Source: Sporosarcina sp. FSL K6-2383 | Lineage (GTDB): Bacteria; Bacillota; Bacilli; Bacillales_A; Planococcaceae | Assembly (NCBI RefSeq): GCF_038618305.1 | Contig: NZ_CP152017.1 | Location: 3,008,501-3,072,500 of the forward strand | Length of the DNA: 64,000 bases | Direction of reading: 5' to 3' | Shown here: piece by piece, positions 60,630 to 64,000 of the stretch | How positions within the stretch are numbered: the stretch's first letter is position 1 | Layout: every line of letters starts with the position of its first letter | Notes under the pieces: model-generated | The model's input: the letters and a program-made list of their open reading frames with translations, nothing else | The model's database searches: none | Told to the model about the DNA's origin: nothing | Position numbers and translations under genes: made by a program

Positions 60630-64000
<3,371 letters not shown>

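Overview
The window looks like chromosomal DNA of a low-GC, endospore-forming Firmicute of the Planococcaceae/Bacillaceae type (Sporosarcina- or Lysinibacillus-like; genus inferred, not proven). Supporting signs are a GerA/GerB/GerC germinant-receptor operon, AGGAGG-type ribosome sites, a T-box, a SAM-I riboswitch, FapR- and Zur-like operators, a tRNA cluster in Bacillus subtilis trnB order, and gene neighbourhoods that match the B. subtilis ytoA/ytpA/ytmA/ytkD/metK/pckA/men region.

Layout. 1-2.7 kb: arginine operon argC-argJ-argB on the minus strand, argB cut by the window edge. 2.8-3.6 kb: fabI behind a FapR-like operator. 3.8-7.4 kb: a ger operon (minus). 7.6-23.1 kb: housekeeping and stress genes: CDF cation exporter with an attenuator-like leader, LCP wall-polymer ligase, RNA methylase-like protein, leucyl aminopeptidase, AlkD, PadR plus a DUF1700/DUF4097 protein, DinB, an M28 lipoprotein, GapN, and a type III polyketide synthase with its methyltransferase. 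23.1-33.6 kb: a 21-bp tandem array, a tyrosine T-box NhaC-family transporter, a nuclease, two FluC genes fused by overlaps to a UvrD-like helicase, a lepB operon, an MCP remnant and YtpA/YtoA homologues.

33.6-41.3 kb is an AT-rich accessory island between core genes. It carries a complete comQ-comX-comP quorum-sensing set with comA divergent from it. Two ~80-bp clusters of perfect or near-perfect ComA boxes (TTGCGG-N4-CCGCAA) occur here. One lies between comA and a gene for a 303-residue secreted protein. The other lies beside a decayed duplicate of the comA 3' end and a secreted-peptide remnant. An ISL3 transposase remnant sits next to the second cluster. The likely circuit is: ComQ prenylates ComX, ComP senses it, ComA-P binds the boxes and drives the secreted protein. 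That protein would be a local output of unknown function.

41.5-57.2 kb: metK with SAM riboswitch, pckA, ytmA/ytkD-like genes, dps, yidD, a Zur-type zinc-binding lipoprotein gene, and the menaquinone operon menF-menD-menH-menB-menE with menA divergent; menC is not here. 57.3-58.0 kb: a YteA/DksA-like protein. 58.2-64 kb: an rRNA operon read leftward (16S partial, 23S, 5S) followed by 20 tRNA genes.

Scattered between genes are at least seven copies of a structured 130-250 bp repeat: a short palindrome, a second stem-loop, an ATCCGCCGGAGGC box, then a long hairpin whose sequence differs in each copy while its place and stem length are kept in most. I know of no name for it.
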